Assembly: GCF_002939785.1 (NCBI RefSeq)
Contig: NZ_MDEC01000007.1
Coordinates: 62,001-126,000, forward strand
Length of the DNA stretch: 64,000 nt
Source of the DNA: Xanthomonas codiaei
Lineage (GTDB): Bacteria; Pseudomonadota; Gammaproteobacteria; Xanthomonadales; Xanthomonadaceae
Reading direction: 5' to 3'
This document shows, piece after piece, positions 1 to 8,521 of the stretch (position 1 is the stretch's first letter; each line of letters opens with the position of its first letter). The notes under the pieces were generated by a model, which saw nothing but the letters and a program-made list of their open reading frames with translations, searched no databases and was not told the DNA's origin. The position numbers were made by a program, and so were the translations under genes.

Positions 1-664
1 CCATGCTCACGCTCAGATTGGCCACTTCGGTGATCACATCGTCCTTGCCCAGACTGCACGGCTCGCCTTTCACACGTTGCCACGCATAGAGATCGCGTTG
101 CAGCACCGGGCGCAGGCTGCGCCCCTCGCGCACCAGCAGGGTTAATGCCTGATTGCTGTAAAAATCCGGGCAGCTGGGCCCGCGCGCGGCACTGCGCACC
201 ACCACGCCGATCGCACGCACGCCCTTGGCCAGATCGTAGCGCGCGGTGTCCAGGCGCAGGCTGTCGGCAGCCAGTTCAAAGACGGCGTCCTCGCCCATTG
301 CCTGCGCGTAGAACGCCAGCACCTTGCCGCTGGCGGCATCGAGCATGGCCACGCGCAACTCGAGGTCGCGCTCGCCAGGCACGGTCTCCGCGTCGCCAGC
401 AAATGCGATTGCCGCCAGCCGGATCGCCGCATCGTTCGGCCACGGCTTGCAGCTCTGGGCCACCAGACGGTCGACCGGCACGGTGGCAGCAGCGCCGCCC
501 ACGACGCCGGACGTTGCAATGGCCGCAACGGCGGCCACGTCCTCGGCATCGCAGGTTGCGGCAGCCGATTGCGCAAACGCCGGGCACGCGAGCAACGCAC
601 CCCACAGCCCCAACACGACACTGGCACCGCGCCCCGCTCGATCAGGCCAGTGTCCCGGACGCAT
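1..664 (-). CDS. Exported protein of unknown function, 3' end cut by window
   Basis: The frame is open from an ATG at 664 to the window edge (221 codons seen) and never meets a stop. It begins with a short basic stretch, a hydrophobic core (VVLGLWGALLACPAF) and an AFA-QS cleavage site near residue 31, so the mature protein should be periplasmic or exported. Downstream there are paired cysteines and a long mixed alpha/beta-like stretch, but no motif I can name. It lies 4 bp downstream of the efp stop on the same strand and could be co-transcribed with it. I cannot assign a function. The reading frame is supported by the signal peptide and by absence of stops; the alternative frames on this strand give Arg/Ala-rich translations typical of shadow frames. 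Confidence 0.7.
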   Translation of the reverse strand, partial: MRPGHWPDRAGRGASVVLGLWGALLACPAFAQSAAATCDAEDVAAVAAIATSGVVGGAAATVPVDRLVAQSCKPWPNDAAIRLAAIAFAGDAETVPGERDLELRVAMLDAASGKVLAFYAQAMGEDAVFELAADSLRLDTARYDLAKGVRAIGVVVRSAARGPSCPDFYSNQALTLLVREGRSLRPVLQRDLYAWQRVKGEPCSLGKDDVITEVANLSVSM

Positions 665-668
665 GGTC

Positions 669-1235
669 TTACTTGACGCGCGCGGAGTATTCGCCCGAGC
701 GGGTGTCGACCTTGATTACTTCGTCCTGGTTGACGAACAGCGGCACACGCACCACTGCTCCGGTTTCCAGCGTGGCCGGCTTGCCGCCGCCGCCGGAGGT
801 GTCGCCGCGCACGCCCGGGTCGGTCTCGGTGATCTTGAGCTCGACGAAGTTTGGCGGCTGCACCCAGATCGGCGCGCCGTTCCACAGCGTCACGATGCAG
901 TCTTCCTCGCCCTTGAGCCACTTTTCCGCGCCGCCCATGCCGGCCTTGTCGGCCTGCACCTGCTCGAAGGATTCCGGGTCCATGAAGTGCCAGTACTCGC
1001 CATCGCTGTACAGGTAGCGCATGTCGGTATCGACCACGTCGGCCAGCTCCACGTCGTCGGTGGCCTTCATGGTCATTTCCACCACGCGGCCGGACTTGAT
1101 GAAGCGGTACTTCATGCGGGTAAAGGCCTGGCCCTTGCCCGGCTTGACGTATTCCGTCTCGGTGATGACCGCCGGCTCGTTGTTGACCAGGATCTTCATG
1201 CCGTTCTTGACGTCGTTCATGCCAACAGTGGCCAT
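669..1235 (-). CDS. efp: Elongation factor P
   Basis: EF-P binds ribosomes stalled on proline stretches, beside the P-site tRNA, and speeds peptide-bond formation. The protein is 188 residues, the usual bacterial length, with the three-beta-barrel layout: a KOW-like N-terminal domain followed by two OB-like domains ending near SGEYSARVK. The loop KPGKGQAF places Lys34 at the position that is beta-lysylated in E. coli EF-P. The start at 1235 is chosen because a GAGGAG ribosome-binding site lies 7 nt upstream; an in-frame ATG extension further upstream lacks homology. The lysine-2,3-aminomutase gene epmB is divergent, with 101 bp between starts, so substrate and modifier are neighbours. The EpmA ligase gene is not in this window. 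Confidence 0.97.
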   Translation of the reverse strand: MATVGMNDVKNGMKILVNNEPAVITETEYVKPGKGQAFTRMKYRFIKSGRVVEMTMKATDDVELADVVDTDMRYLYSDGEYWHFMDPESFEQVQADKAGMGGAEKWLKGEEDCIVTLWNGAPIWVQPPNFVELKITETDPGVRGDTSGGGGKPATLETGAVVRVPLFVNQDEVIKVDTRSGEYSARVK

Positions 1236-1284
1236 GGTGCAGCTCCTCGATAAGACCACGACCCGCCAAATCGGGGCGGGCCGG

Positions 1285-1292
1285 ATTAGAAT
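1285..1292. promoter_or_regulatory. Putative overlapping divergent -10 elements for efp and epmB
   Basis: In the 101-bp gap between efp and epmB the sequence ATTAGAAT reads as TAGAAT toward epmB and TCTAAT toward efp. Each would give a leader of roughly 40 nt. No strong -35 is visible. This is inferred from sequence only. Confidence 0.35.
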
Positions 1293-1336
1293 GGGGCGCC
1301 CGCCGCGACCGGCGGGCATTGGTTTTGTGACCGCAC

Positions 1337-2365
1337 ATGATAACCGCAGCCCCCCTCGCCTTACAGCCATCTCCCGCCATCGCCCTGCCGCCGACGCGCT
1401 GGCAGCAGCAATGGCGCGACGCCGTGCGCGATCCGCGCGCCCTGCTGGCGCTGCTGGGCCTGGAGGCGCAGGCGGCCGGCATCAGCGACGCGGCAGCCGC
1501 GCAGTTCCCGCTGCGGGTGCCGCATGCCTTCGTGACGCGGATGCGGCGTGGCGACCTCGACGATCCGCTGCTGCGCCAGGTGCTGCCGCTGGATGCGGAA
1601 ATGCAGCCGGTGCCGGGCTTCGGCCTGGACGCGGTGGGCGATGCCGCGGCCAGGACTGCCGCCGGGGTGATCCAGAAGTACCACGGCCGTGCACTGCTGA
1701 TCGCCACCGGCAGCTGCGCGGTGCACTGCCGTTATTGCTTCCGCCGCCACTTCCCGTATGCCGAAGAAACCGCCGCCCGCGATGGCTGGCGCCAGGCCGT
1801 GGCCGCGATCGCGGCCGACCCGGGCATCGACGAGGTGCTGCTGTCCGGCGGCGACCCGCTGTCGCTGGCCACACCCAAGCTGGCCGAACTCACCGACGCG
1901 CTGGCCACCATCCCGCATCTCAAGCGGCTGCGTATCCACAGCCGCCTGCCGGTGGTGCTACCGGCGCGCGTGGATGCGCCGCTGCTGGGCTGGCTGCGCA
2001 GCCTGCCGTGGCCGGTGGCGTTCGTGATCCATGCCAACCACGCCAACGAATTCGATGCCGAGGTGGATAGCGCGATGCAGGCGCTGCGTGGCGCCGGTGC
2101 GCAGCTGCTCAACCAGGCCGTGCTGCTGCGCGGCGTCAACGACAACGTGGACGCGCTGGACGCGCTGAGCGAACGCAGCTTCGCCGCCGGCGTGCTGCCC
2201 TATTACCTGCATCAGCTCGATCGCGTGGCCGGCGTCGCCCATTTCGAAGTGGACGATGCCCGCGCACGCGCGCTGCACACGGAACTGGCCACGCGCCTGT
2301 CCGGCTACCTGGTGCCGCGGCTGGTACGCGAAATTCCCGGCGATACCGGCAAACGGCCGCTGTAG
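1337..2365 (+). CDS. epmB: EF-P beta-lysylation protein EpmB (lysine 2,3-aminomutase family)
   Basis: A radical-SAM, PLP-dependent aminomutase that converts L-alpha-lysine to beta-lysine for attachment to EF-P by EpmA. The 342-residue protein has the family CxxxCxxC iron-sulfur motif (Cys127, Cys131, Cys134 in [13 protein letters not shown]), a following LLSGGDPL segment, and a C-terminal GDTGKRPL containing the likely PLP lysine (K339). It lacks the long C-terminal region of clostridial lysine aminomutases, as expected for the EpmB (YjeK) subgroup. It is divergent from efp, which strongly supports this role rather than lysine catabolism. No clear ribosome-binding site precedes the ATG. In this species EpmA would have to be encoded elsewhere. 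Confidence 0.94.
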   Translation: MITAAPLALQPSPAIALPPTRWQQQWRDAVRDPRALLALLGLEAQAAGISDAAAAQFPLRVPHAFVTRMRRGDLDDPLLRQVLPLDAEMQPVPGFGLDAVGDAAARTAAGVIQKYHGRALLIATGSCAVHCRYCFRRHFPYAEETAARDGWRQAVAAIAADPGIDEVLLSGGDPLSLATPKLAELTDALATIPHLKRLRIHSRLPVVLPARVDAPLLGWLRSLPWPVAFVIHANHANEFDAEVDSAMQALRGAGAQLLNQAVLLRGVNDNVDALDALSERSFAAGVLPYYLHQLDRVAGVAHFEVDDARARALHTELATRLSGYLVPRLVREIPGDTGKRPL

Positions 2366-2450
2366 CCCCCAGCTCGCCGCAGGAGCGCACCCAGGCGCGA
2401 CAGGCTTTACCGGTCACGCTCCATCGCGCCCGGATGCACCCTTGCGCCGT

Positions 2451-4568
2451 TCAACCCGCTGCGATCAGCTTGACCAAATCGGCAGGCGTCAACGGGCGGC
2501 TGAACCAGTAGCCCTGGCCCAGATCGCAATCGCGCTCGCGCAGCAGGTTGAACTGCGCTTCCTGCTCGATGCCCTCGGCCACCACCGTGATGCCCAGCGA
2601 ATGCGCCATGTTGATGATGGCAGTGGTCAGCGCCAGATCGTCGGGATCGCGCTGCAGGTCGGCGATGAAGCTTTTGTCGATCTTGACCCCGTCCACCGGC
2701 ACCTGGCGCAGATGGCTCAGGCCCGAGAAGCCTGTGCCGAAGTCGTCCAGCCATACCTTCACGCCGGTGCGGTGCAACTGGTCGAGCAGGCTGGCGGCCA
2801 TCATCTCGTCGCCGATCACCGCCGTTTCGGTCAGTTCCAGGTGCAGACGCGCGGCTGGCAGCCCGGATTCGGCCAGACACTCGGCCACCGTGTCGATCAA
2901 CGCTCCGCTACGCAGCTGCCGCGGCGAGACGTTGACCGAGATGAACAGCCCCTCGCCCACCATCGGCCACTGCGCTGCCTCCAGGCAGGCCGCGCGCAGC
3001 ACCTTGGGGCCGATCACTTCGATCAGCCCGCTCTGCTCGGCGATGTCGATGAAGGTCGATGGCGCGATCGTGCCCAGCGCCGGATGTTGCCAGCGCAGCA
3101 ACACCTCCACGCCCACCAGCACGCGGTCGCTGGTGCGGTAGATCGGCTGGTAGACCAGTCGCAGCTCATCGCGCTCCCATGCACCGCGCAACTCATGTTC
3201 CATGTGCACGCGGCGCTCCACCGCATGATCGGCGGCGCGGCTGTAGAACCGGTGGCAGTTCTTGCCTGCCAGCTTGGCCTGGTACATCGCGATGTCGCCG
3301 TTCTTCAGCAGCGCGGTGGCGTCGTTGGCGTCGTCGGGGAACAAGGTGATGCCGATCGAGGTGCCCAGGAACACTTCGCGTCCCTGTACATTCAGCGGCC
3401 GGCTCAGTTCGTGCACCAGACGCTCCGCCAGCTGTGCGGCCAGCAGGGAGACATCGCCGCTCTGCAGCAGGATCACGAACTCGTCGCCACCGAAGCGCGC
3501 CAGGATCGCGTCATCGCCGCCCAGCGCGGAGACCGCGCGGCTGATGCGGCTGGCGAACTGCAACAAGGCTTCGTCGCCGGCCTCGTGACCGAGGGTGTCG
3601 TTGACCCGCTTGAAGTCGTCGATATCGGCGAACAGCAATGCCAGTTTGCTATCGGTGCTGCGGGCGGTGTTGAGCAGGTGGTCCAGCCCTTCGCGAAAGC
3701 CCAGCCGATTGGTCAGCCCGGTCAGCGCATCGGTGTAGGCCATGTGGCGCACTTCGCGGTCGTGCCGGGCGATGCTCTCGCTCATGCGGCCAAAGGCGGA
3801 GATCAGTTCGCCGATTTCGTCGTTGCGCGGATGCGGCGGCAACTGCACCGCATAGTCGCCCTGCTCGATCTGCCGCGCCGCCGACGCCAGCAAGCGTACC
3901 GGTGCCACCAGCGTGCGTTGCACGTAGATCGCCAGCAACACCCCCAGCCCGACCAGCGCCGCCAGCAGCACCAGCAGCCAGCCCAGGTCGCGCTTGCCGA
4001 TCGCATTGAGGTTTTCGACCAGGGTCAGGTTGGCGCTGGACTCGATCTTGCGCACGCGCTCGCGCGACATGCCCACGCGCACGCCGCCGATGCGCTGGTC
4101 GCCGATCTTGATCGGCACGGCCACATCCAGCACTTCGGGCGAGGATTGCAGCAGCATCTCCCGCGCCGCCATCGCCTTGGCCGCCAGCGGATCGTTCATG
4201 GCCTGGCCGTAGCGCTGCAGATTGGGCGTGCCGTCGTGCACCAGCCGCCCGCGCCGATCGAACACCAGCACATAACTCACCACCTGCTGTCGCGAGGCAT
4301 TGCGCACCAGCGCCCCCACTGCACCCAGGTCGGAGTAATACAGGGGATTGGCCAGGCCCGAGGCCAGCTCGGTGGCCAACGTTTCGCCGCGGGTGCGCAG
4401 ACTGCGGTCGAACAGCTCGTGCAGGATCTGCGCGCTCAATCCGCGCACTTCGCGCTGCATGGCGCTCTGGCGCTGCAGCAGCGAGGCCAGGATCGCACCG
4501 ACCAGCAGCAGGGTCAGTGCCATGACCAACAGAAAACGTGCCTGCAATCCGAAGCGCACCTGACTCAT
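2451..4568 (-). CDS. Membrane GGDEF-EAL cyclic-di-GMP enzyme with HAMP domain
   Basis: 705 residues. TM helix at about 10-30, a periplasmic sensor region of about 165 residues, a second TM helix at about 197-217, HAMP to about 270, GGDEF domain about 275-440, EAL domain about 455-705. The GGDEF signature is intact (RFGGDEF, residues 360-364) with no RxxD inhibitory site just upstream. The EAL domain has EVLLRW in place of EALLRW (Glu488 kept), NVSPRQL, the catalytic Glu in LELTET, DDFGTG, VKIDKSF and EGIE, so phosphodiesterase activity is likely as well. Its start overlaps by 4 bp the stop of the upstream periplasmic PhnD-like protein, so the two are translationally coupled. I infer that the binding protein reports a ligand to the periplasmic domain and so sets c-di-GMP turnover. 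Whether net activity is synthesis or hydrolysis cannot be read from sequence. Confidence 0.93.
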   Translation of the reverse strand: MSQVRFGLQARFLLVMALTLLLVGAILASLLQRQSAMQREVRGLSAQILHELFDRSLRTRGETLATELASGLANPLYYSDLGAVGALVRNASRQQVVSYVLVFDRRGRLVHDGTPNLQRYGQAMNDPLAAKAMAAREMLLQSSPEVLDVAVPIKIGDQRIGGVRVGMSRERVRKIESSANLTLVENLNAIGKRDLGWLLVLLAALVGLGVLLAIYVQRTLVAPVRLLASAARQIEQGDYAVQLPPHPRNDEIGELISAFGRMSESIARHDREVRHMAYTDALTGLTNRLGFREGLDHLLNTARSTDSKLALLFADIDDFKRVNDTLGHEAGDEALLQFASRISRAVSALGGDDAILARFGGDEFVILLQSGDVSLLAAQLAERLVHELSRPLNVQGREVFLGTSIGITLFPDDANDATALLKNGDIAMYQAKLAGKNCHRFYSRAADHAVERRVHMEHELRGAWERDELRLVYQPIYRTSDRVLVGVEVLLRWQHPALGTIAPSTFIDIAEQSGLIEVIGPKVLRAACLEAAQWPMVGEGLFISVNVSPRQLRSGALIDTVAECLAESGLPAARLHLELTETAVIGDEMMAASLLDQLHRTGVKVWLDDFGTGFSGLSHLRQVPVDGVKIDKSFIADLQRDPDDLALTTAIINMAHSLGITVVAEGIEQEAQFNLLRERDCDLGQGYWFSRPLTPADLVKLIAAG

Positions 4569-5494
4569 TCCACTTCATCCTTGACGTGCTGCAAGCCGGC
4601 GCTCAATGCATCCAGGCGCCTGCGGCTTCCCTCATCCACGGGATGAAACGCCGTGGTGCCGAAGAAACGCTTCAGTGCCGGGCCGGCCTTGGGGTCGGAG
4701 GCGGCCTGTAACAGCACGGCGCGCAGGCGGCGTTCCACCGCCGGGTCCATCCCGGTACGTACCATTTCCACCGCACGCGGCACCGGCGCACTGCGGTACA
4801 CGATGCGGAAATCGCGCTTGAAGGCGGGCGGCAGATGCCGCTCGTCGTCCCAATCGAGATTGCTGAAGGCGCCGGCATCGATCAGGCGCTTGTGTACGAA
4901 CGCGGCGATGTTCAATTTCGAACCGACCATCAGGTAACCGACCGAGCCCAGCACCTGGGTATCGTCCGGGGAGAGCAGCACGTTGCAGACAATGCCGTTG
5001 CGCATCAACTCCAGCATCGGCAGCAGGTAACCGCTGGTGGAGGACGCATTGTGCAATGCCAGGGTGCGCCCGCGTAGTTGCCTGAGCGACTGGATCGGGC
5101 TATCGCGGCGCACGAAGAACACGGTATGGAAGTCGCGCACACCATCGCGTTCGGTCATCAGCAACGGATGCGCGCTGCCGCGCTGCTCCAGCAGCATGGC
5201 CGCACCGGTGGTCTCGCTGACCCAGTCGACCCGGCCGCGCCGCAGATAGCTGGCCATCTGCCGCGCATCCGGTGCCATCAGGATCTCGCCGCGACGGATG
5301 CCCACCTCGCGCATGCGCGGCACTACGTAGTCCAGCAGGGGCTTGAGTTGATCGTAATGCGTGGCCGGATCATCGCTGATGCGTCCCAGCACCAGGACCG
5401 AGGACGGCGCTGCCGCAGCCGGCACGGCCAGACCCGCCGCGACGATCAGCCAGCAGGCAATCAGACACCATCGTAGACCGCGCAAAACGGACAC
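4565..5494 (-). CDS. PhnD-like periplasmic substrate-binding protein, partner of GGDEF-EAL protein
   Basis: 309 residues with a GTG start (reading MSVLRGLRW). A clear signal peptide is followed by an Ala-rich cleavage region (PAAAAPSS). The mature part matches the PhnD/SsuA type II binding-protein fold: VLVLGRISDDPATHYDQLKPLLDYV at the N-terminus, and the middle segment LRGRTLALHNASSTSGYLLP that typically contacts phosphonate-like ligands. No ABC permease or ATPase gene is adjacent. Instead the stop overlaps the start of a membrane GGDEF-EAL gene (ATGA), so a sensory rather than transport role is likely. The ligand is unknown. The RBS is poor: GGGGA abuts the GTG directly. Confidence 0.85.
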   Translation of the reverse strand: MSVLRGLRWCLIACWLIVAAGLAVPAAAAPSSVLVLGRISDDPATHYDQLKPLLDYVVPRMREVGIRRGEILMAPDARQMASYLRRGRVDWVSETTGAAMLLEQRGSAHPLLMTERDGVRDFHTVFFVRRDSPIQSLRQLRGRTLALHNASSTSGYLLPMLELMRNGIVCNVLLSPDDTQVLGSVGYLMVGSKLNIAAFVHKRLIDAGAFSNLDWDDERHLPPAFKRDFRIVYRSAPVPRAVEMVRTGMDPAVERRLRAVLLQAASDPKAGPALKRFFGTTAFHPVDEGSRRRLDALSAGLQHVKDEVE

Positions 5495-5545
5495 TCCCCT
5501 AGAGCCGCGGACAGCCTAGCCGAATCTTTGAAGATGTGACAGACG

Positions 5546-6310
5546 TCAGCTTCCGGACCGCTTGGCCAGCATGGCCATGCGCTGTGCATCGGACAGGATG
5601 CCGCGGATCAGCCGCACCTCCTGCTCGGTCATCTCGGCGCGCAGCAGCAGCCGGCGCAGCTTGCGCATCGCCGACTCCGGCGCACGGCCCTTGTGGAAGT
5701 CGATCTCGTCCAGGGTGTCACCCAGCTGGCCGAACATGCCCTCCAGCTGCGCATGACTGGCCGGCCCGTCGCGCAGGCCGGTGGCCGCCGCAGGCGCCGG
5801 TTCGGCCTCGCCAGCGGCCAAGTACGCCCGCCGCACTTCGTACGCCAGCACCTGCACCGCCGCCGCCAGGTTGAGCGAGCTGAACTGCGGGTCGGAGGGA
5901 ATATGTACCGCTGCATGGCAGAGCTGCAATTCGTCGTTGGTCAGGCCGGTACGCTCGCGGCCGAACACGAACGCCACCTCGGCCGGCTCACCGGCCTTGG
6001 CCAGGGCGCGCTGCGCCCCCTGGTCCGGCAGCAGCTCCTCCAGGGCCACCCGGCGCGCGCGCGCCGTGCAGCCGATCACCAGGGTGCAATCGGCCACCGC
6101 TTCGCCGAGGGTGTCGAACACCGGCGCATCGCCGAGCACATCTTCGGCGCCGGCCGAGCGCCGGTAGGCGTCCTCGTCGAGCGCACGCTCCGGCGCCACC
6201 AGCACCAGCCGCGAGATGCCCATCGTCTTCATCGCGCGCGCGGCGGCGCCGATGTTGCCTGGATGCTGGGTACCGACAAGGACGAAACGGATGCGCTGGG
6301 TGACAGACAT
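5546..6310 (-). CDS. trmJ: tRNA (cytidine/uridine-2'-O-)-methyltransferase TrmJ
   Basis: A SPOUT-class methyltransferase that 2'-O-methylates position 32 of several tRNAs using S-adenosylmethionine. 254 residues, close to the E. coli enzyme. It has the family N-terminal motif RFVLVGTQHPGNIGAAARAM, the central VFGRERTGLTNDEL, and the knot segment IPSDPQFSSLNLAAAVQVLAYE. The C-terminal 70 residues form the helical extension seen in TrmJ. It is divergent from suhB, with 116 bp between starts. It lies 51 bp beyond the 5' end of the PhnD-like gene on the same strand, but need not be in that operon. Confidence 0.95.
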   Translation of the reverse strand: MSVTQRIRFVLVGTQHPGNIGAAARAMKTMGISRLVLVAPERALDEDAYRRSAGAEDVLGDAPVFDTLGEAVADCTLVIGCTARARRVALEELLPDQGAQRALAKAGEPAEVAFVFGRERTGLTNDELQLCHAAVHIPSDPQFSSLNLAAAVQVLAYEVRRAYLAAGEAEPAPAAATGLRDGPASHAQLEGMFGQLGDTLDEIDFHKGRAPESAMRKLRRLLLRAEMTEQEVRLIRGILSDAQRMAMLAKRSGS

Positions 6311-6345
6311 GAACGGAGATTGGGGAGCGATTCGGTCGTAGATGG

Positions 6346-6351
6346 TAAACT
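6346..6351 (+). promoter_or_regulatory. Putative -10 element for suhB (TAAACT)
   Basis: TAAACT followed by GCGCGG lies 76 nt before the suhB ATG. An identical TAAACTGCGCGG block occurs upstream of miaB at 63809, which supports it as a local promoter form. No good -35 is seen. Confidence 0.35.
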
Positions 6352-6426
6352 GCGCGGCCGGCTTTGGCGCCGGACCGCTCTTTTACCTTCGTCATTGTCC
6401 ATTCTGCCTTCACGGGAGCTTTCACC

Positions 6427-7260
6427 ATGCAGAAACCCGCCGTCACCGTCATGGTCAAAGCCGCCCGCCTCGCCGGCAATGTGCTGTTGCGCGGCATCAA
6501 CAAGCTCGATGCGCTCAACGTGGTGCAGAAAGGCCGCATGGACTACGCCAGCGAAGTCGATGCCGATGCCGAGAAGGTCATCATCAAGGAACTCAAGCGC
6601 GGCTACCCCGAGTACGCAGTGTTCGGCGAAGAAGGCGGCGTGCAAGGTGGCAAGAGTGGGCGCTACACCTGGGTCATCGACCCGCTCGACGGCACCAGCA
6701 ACTATCTGCGTGGCTTTCCGCACTACTGCGTGTCGATCGCGCTGGTGGAAAACGGCGAACCCACCGATGCGGTGATCTTCGACCCGCTGCGCAACGAGCT
6801 GTTCACCGCCAGCCGCGGTGCCGGCGCGGTGCTCAACGACCGCCGCATCCGCATTGCCGAGCGCAAGGACTTGGAAGGCGCGATGGTCCATACCGGCTTC
6901 CCGCCGCGCGAACGCGCGCGCGCCAGCGCCCAGCTCAAGTGCGTGGACGCGCTGCTGGTGCAGGCCGAAGACGTGCGCCGTACCGGCTCGGCGGCACTGG
7001 ACCTGGCCTACGTGGCCTGCGGCCGTGCCGATGCCTACTTCGAAGCCGGCGTCAAAGCCTGGGATATCGCAGCCGGCGTGCTGCTGGTGCGCGAAGCCGG
7101 TGGCCGCGTCTGCGACTACAAGGGCGCCACCCCGCCGCGCATGGACAACATGGGCCCGGAAACCCAGCAGATCGTGGCTGGCAACATCAAGATCAGCGAT
7201 GCGCTGCAGAAGGTCATCGTCAACACCGGCTACGCCCGCGAGTTCGACGCCAAGTTCTGA
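6427..7260 (+). CDS. suhB: Inositol-1-monophosphatase family protein SuhB
   Basis: A Mg-dependent phosphatase of the inositol monophosphatase fold; SuhB in E. coli also acts in rRNA antitermination. 277 residues. Metal-binding motifs are complete: [25 protein letters not shown] with the DPLDGT core, and [17 protein letters not shown] near the C-terminus. The ATG at 6427 is preferred because GGGAG lies 8 nt upstream and the family N-terminus ([16 protein letters not shown]) begins here. A longer in-frame start at 6364 falls in the promoter region. The gene ends before a strong stem-loop. Its upstream neighbour trmJ is divergent. Confidence 0.95.
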   Translation: MQKPAVTVMVKAARLAGNVLLRGINKLDALNVVQKGRMDYASEVDADAEKVIIKELKRGYPEYAVFGEEGGVQGGKSGRYTWVIDPLDGTSNYLRGFPHYCVSIALVENGEPTDAVIFDPLRNELFTASRGAGAVLNDRRIRIAERKDLEGAMVHTGFPPRERARASAQLKCVDALLVQAEDVRRTGSAALDLAYVACGRADAYFEAGVKAWDIAAGVLLVREAGGRVCDYKGATPPRMDNMGPETQQIVAGNIKISDALQKVIVNTGYAREFDAKF

Positions 7261-7319
7261 TTTCTGCGACTGACGGCAAAGTCCGCGGCGCGTGTCGCTG
7301 CGACAGGAACACGCATACA

Positions 7320-7345
7320 AAAGGCCGGGGTCACTCCCGGCCTTT
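7320..7345 (+). terminator. Stem-loop terminator downstream of suhB
   Basis: AAAGGCCGGG (7320-7329) pairs perfectly with CCCGGCCTTT (7336-7345) around a 6-nt loop. The 3' arm ends in TTT but lacks a long T-tract. It lies 60 bp after the suhB stop. Confidence 0.65.
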
Positions 7346-7597
7346 GCGTTGTCCAGGCCTGCGGCAACGCACTTGCCAGCGCACGTTTGCGCGACCAGGC
7401 ATCATCGGCCGAGCCCCTCGCGTGCGGATGTGCGTCTACGAATAATGGATGGCCGTCATGCCAGAACTGGCTCCGCGCCCTGCCCTGGCGTCGACAAGGT
7501 CTGCGACACGCCACAGGAGCGTGCCGGCGCACGATCGAAGGCCACCAGGGATCTGCTGCGCTGGGTGCGCGCGGACAGAAAAACCTGGCCCATCAAG

Positions 7598-7627
7598 CAG
7601 AAGGCCGGGATCTCTCCCGGCCTTCTG
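7598..7627 (-). terminator. Stem-loop terminator downstream of sodA
   Basis: A perfect 13-bp stem, CAGAAGGCCGGGA (7598-7610) with TCCCGGCCTTCTG (7615-7627), and a TCTC loop. It is 24 bp past the sodA stop. The core GGCCGGG/CCCGGCC is the same as in the suhB terminator. There is no strong T-run on either strand. Confidence 0.65.
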
Positions 7628-7650
7628 GCGTTACGGCATCAGCGCACGGT

Positions 7651-8262
7651 TCACGCGATGGCAGCGTGGTAGCGGCGCTCGACTTCTTCCCAGTTCACCG
7701 CATTGTAGAACGCGCCGATGTATTCCGGACGGCGGTTCTGGTACTTCAGGTAGTACGCGTGTTCCCACACGTCCAGGCCCAGGACCGGGGTATTGCCTTC
7801 GAACAGCGGGCTATCCTGGTTGGCGGTGCTTTCCACCACCAGCTTCTTGTCAGGAGTCACGCTCAGCCACGCCCAACCGGAGCCGAAGCGGCTGACCGCA
7901 GCCTTGGTGAAGGCTTCCTTGAACTTCTCGAAACCGCCCAGATCCTTGTCGATCGCCTTGGCGACCTCGCCCTTGGGCTCGCCGCCGCCGTTAGGCGCCA
8001 GCACGGTCCAGAACAGCGAATGGTTGGCATGGCCGCCACCGTTGTTGCGCACCGGGCCCTGCAGGTTTTCCGGCAGGCTCTTCAGCTTGGACACCAGCTC
8101 CTCAATCGGCAGGTCCGCGTACTCAGTCCCTTCCAACGCCGCATTGACGTTGTTGATATAGGTCTGGTGATGCTTGGTGTGATGGATTTCCATCGTCTGC
8201 GCATCGATGTTCGGTTCCAGCGCGTCGTAAGCGTAAGGCAACTGCGGAAGGGTGTAAGCCAT
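7651..8262 (-). CDS. sodA: Manganese superoxide dismutase
   Basis: Converts superoxide to hydrogen peroxide and oxygen in the cytoplasm. 203 residues with no signal peptide. Metal ligands are His27 (EIHHTKHH), His81 (GGGHANHS), Asp164 and His168 (DVWEHAYY). The segment ANQDSPL supplies the outer-sphere Gln typical of Mn-type enzymes, and NGGGHANHS also fits the Mn type. In Xanthomonas this gene is often called sodM. AGGAG lies 8 nt before the ATG. The leader contains a small hairpin (GCCCGG/CCGGGC), and the promoter overlaps an inverted repeat. A strong terminator follows. Confidence 0.96.
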   Translation of the reverse strand: MAYTLPQLPYAYDALEPNIDAQTMEIHHTKHHQTYINNVNAALEGTEYADLPIEELVSKLKSLPENLQGPVRNNGGGHANHSLFWTVLAPNGGGEPKGEVAKAIDKDLGGFEKFKEAFTKAAVSRFGSGWAWLSVTPDKKLVVESTANQDSPLFEGNTPVLGLDVWEHAYYLKYQNRRPEYIGAFYNAVNWEEVERRYHAAIA

Positions 8263-8312
8263 GAGGGTCTCCTGGACTTGCCGCCCGGCGAAGACCGGGC
8301 GTTGCGGGGTAG

Positions 8313-8341
8313 ATGGTAAGGACGGCAGCGGCGCTTACCAA
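8313..8341 (-). promoter_or_regulatory. Putative sodA promoter with overlapping inverted repeat
   Basis: On the minus strand TTGGTA (8341-8336), a 17-bp spacer and TACCAT (8318-8313) fit a sigma70-like promoter. An inverted repeat TGGTAAG (8314-8320) N13 CTTACCA (8334-8340) covers both elements, so it may be an operator. Regulator unknown. Confidence 0.5.
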
Positions 8342-8521
8342 GGGTGCAGGCAGGGAAACTTCATCCCATCGCGTGCCGCGCCGTCTTGGCAGCACACCTT
8401 GCACCATGCCCCGGTTACTTGCGCGTGAACCGGACCGGCGCGGCGATGCATTCAAAGTCGACACAGTCGCGCAACGGCATACTTGCTCTGCCGCACACAT
8501 CGTCGCCTCCGGATCGTCTTC

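Larger units (their letters stand above)
7261..7650. other. Intergenic region between suhB and sodA with two terminators
   Basis: 390 bp without a convincing gene. It holds the suhB terminator (7320-7345) and the sodA terminator (7598-7627). The 250 bp between them shows no homology I recognise and only Arg-rich open frames. Confidence 0.6.

Noticed and set aside
2380..2425. Possible short REP-like hairpin after epmB (AGGAGCGCACC...GCGCGACAGG)
   Set aside because: Pairing is weak and only one copy is visible, so I did not list it as a repeat.
2256..4646. 796-codon + strand frame antisense to the GGDEF-EAL gene
   Set aside because: Low-complexity, Gln/Arg/His-rich translation without family features; the minus strand shows intact GGDEF and EAL motifs.
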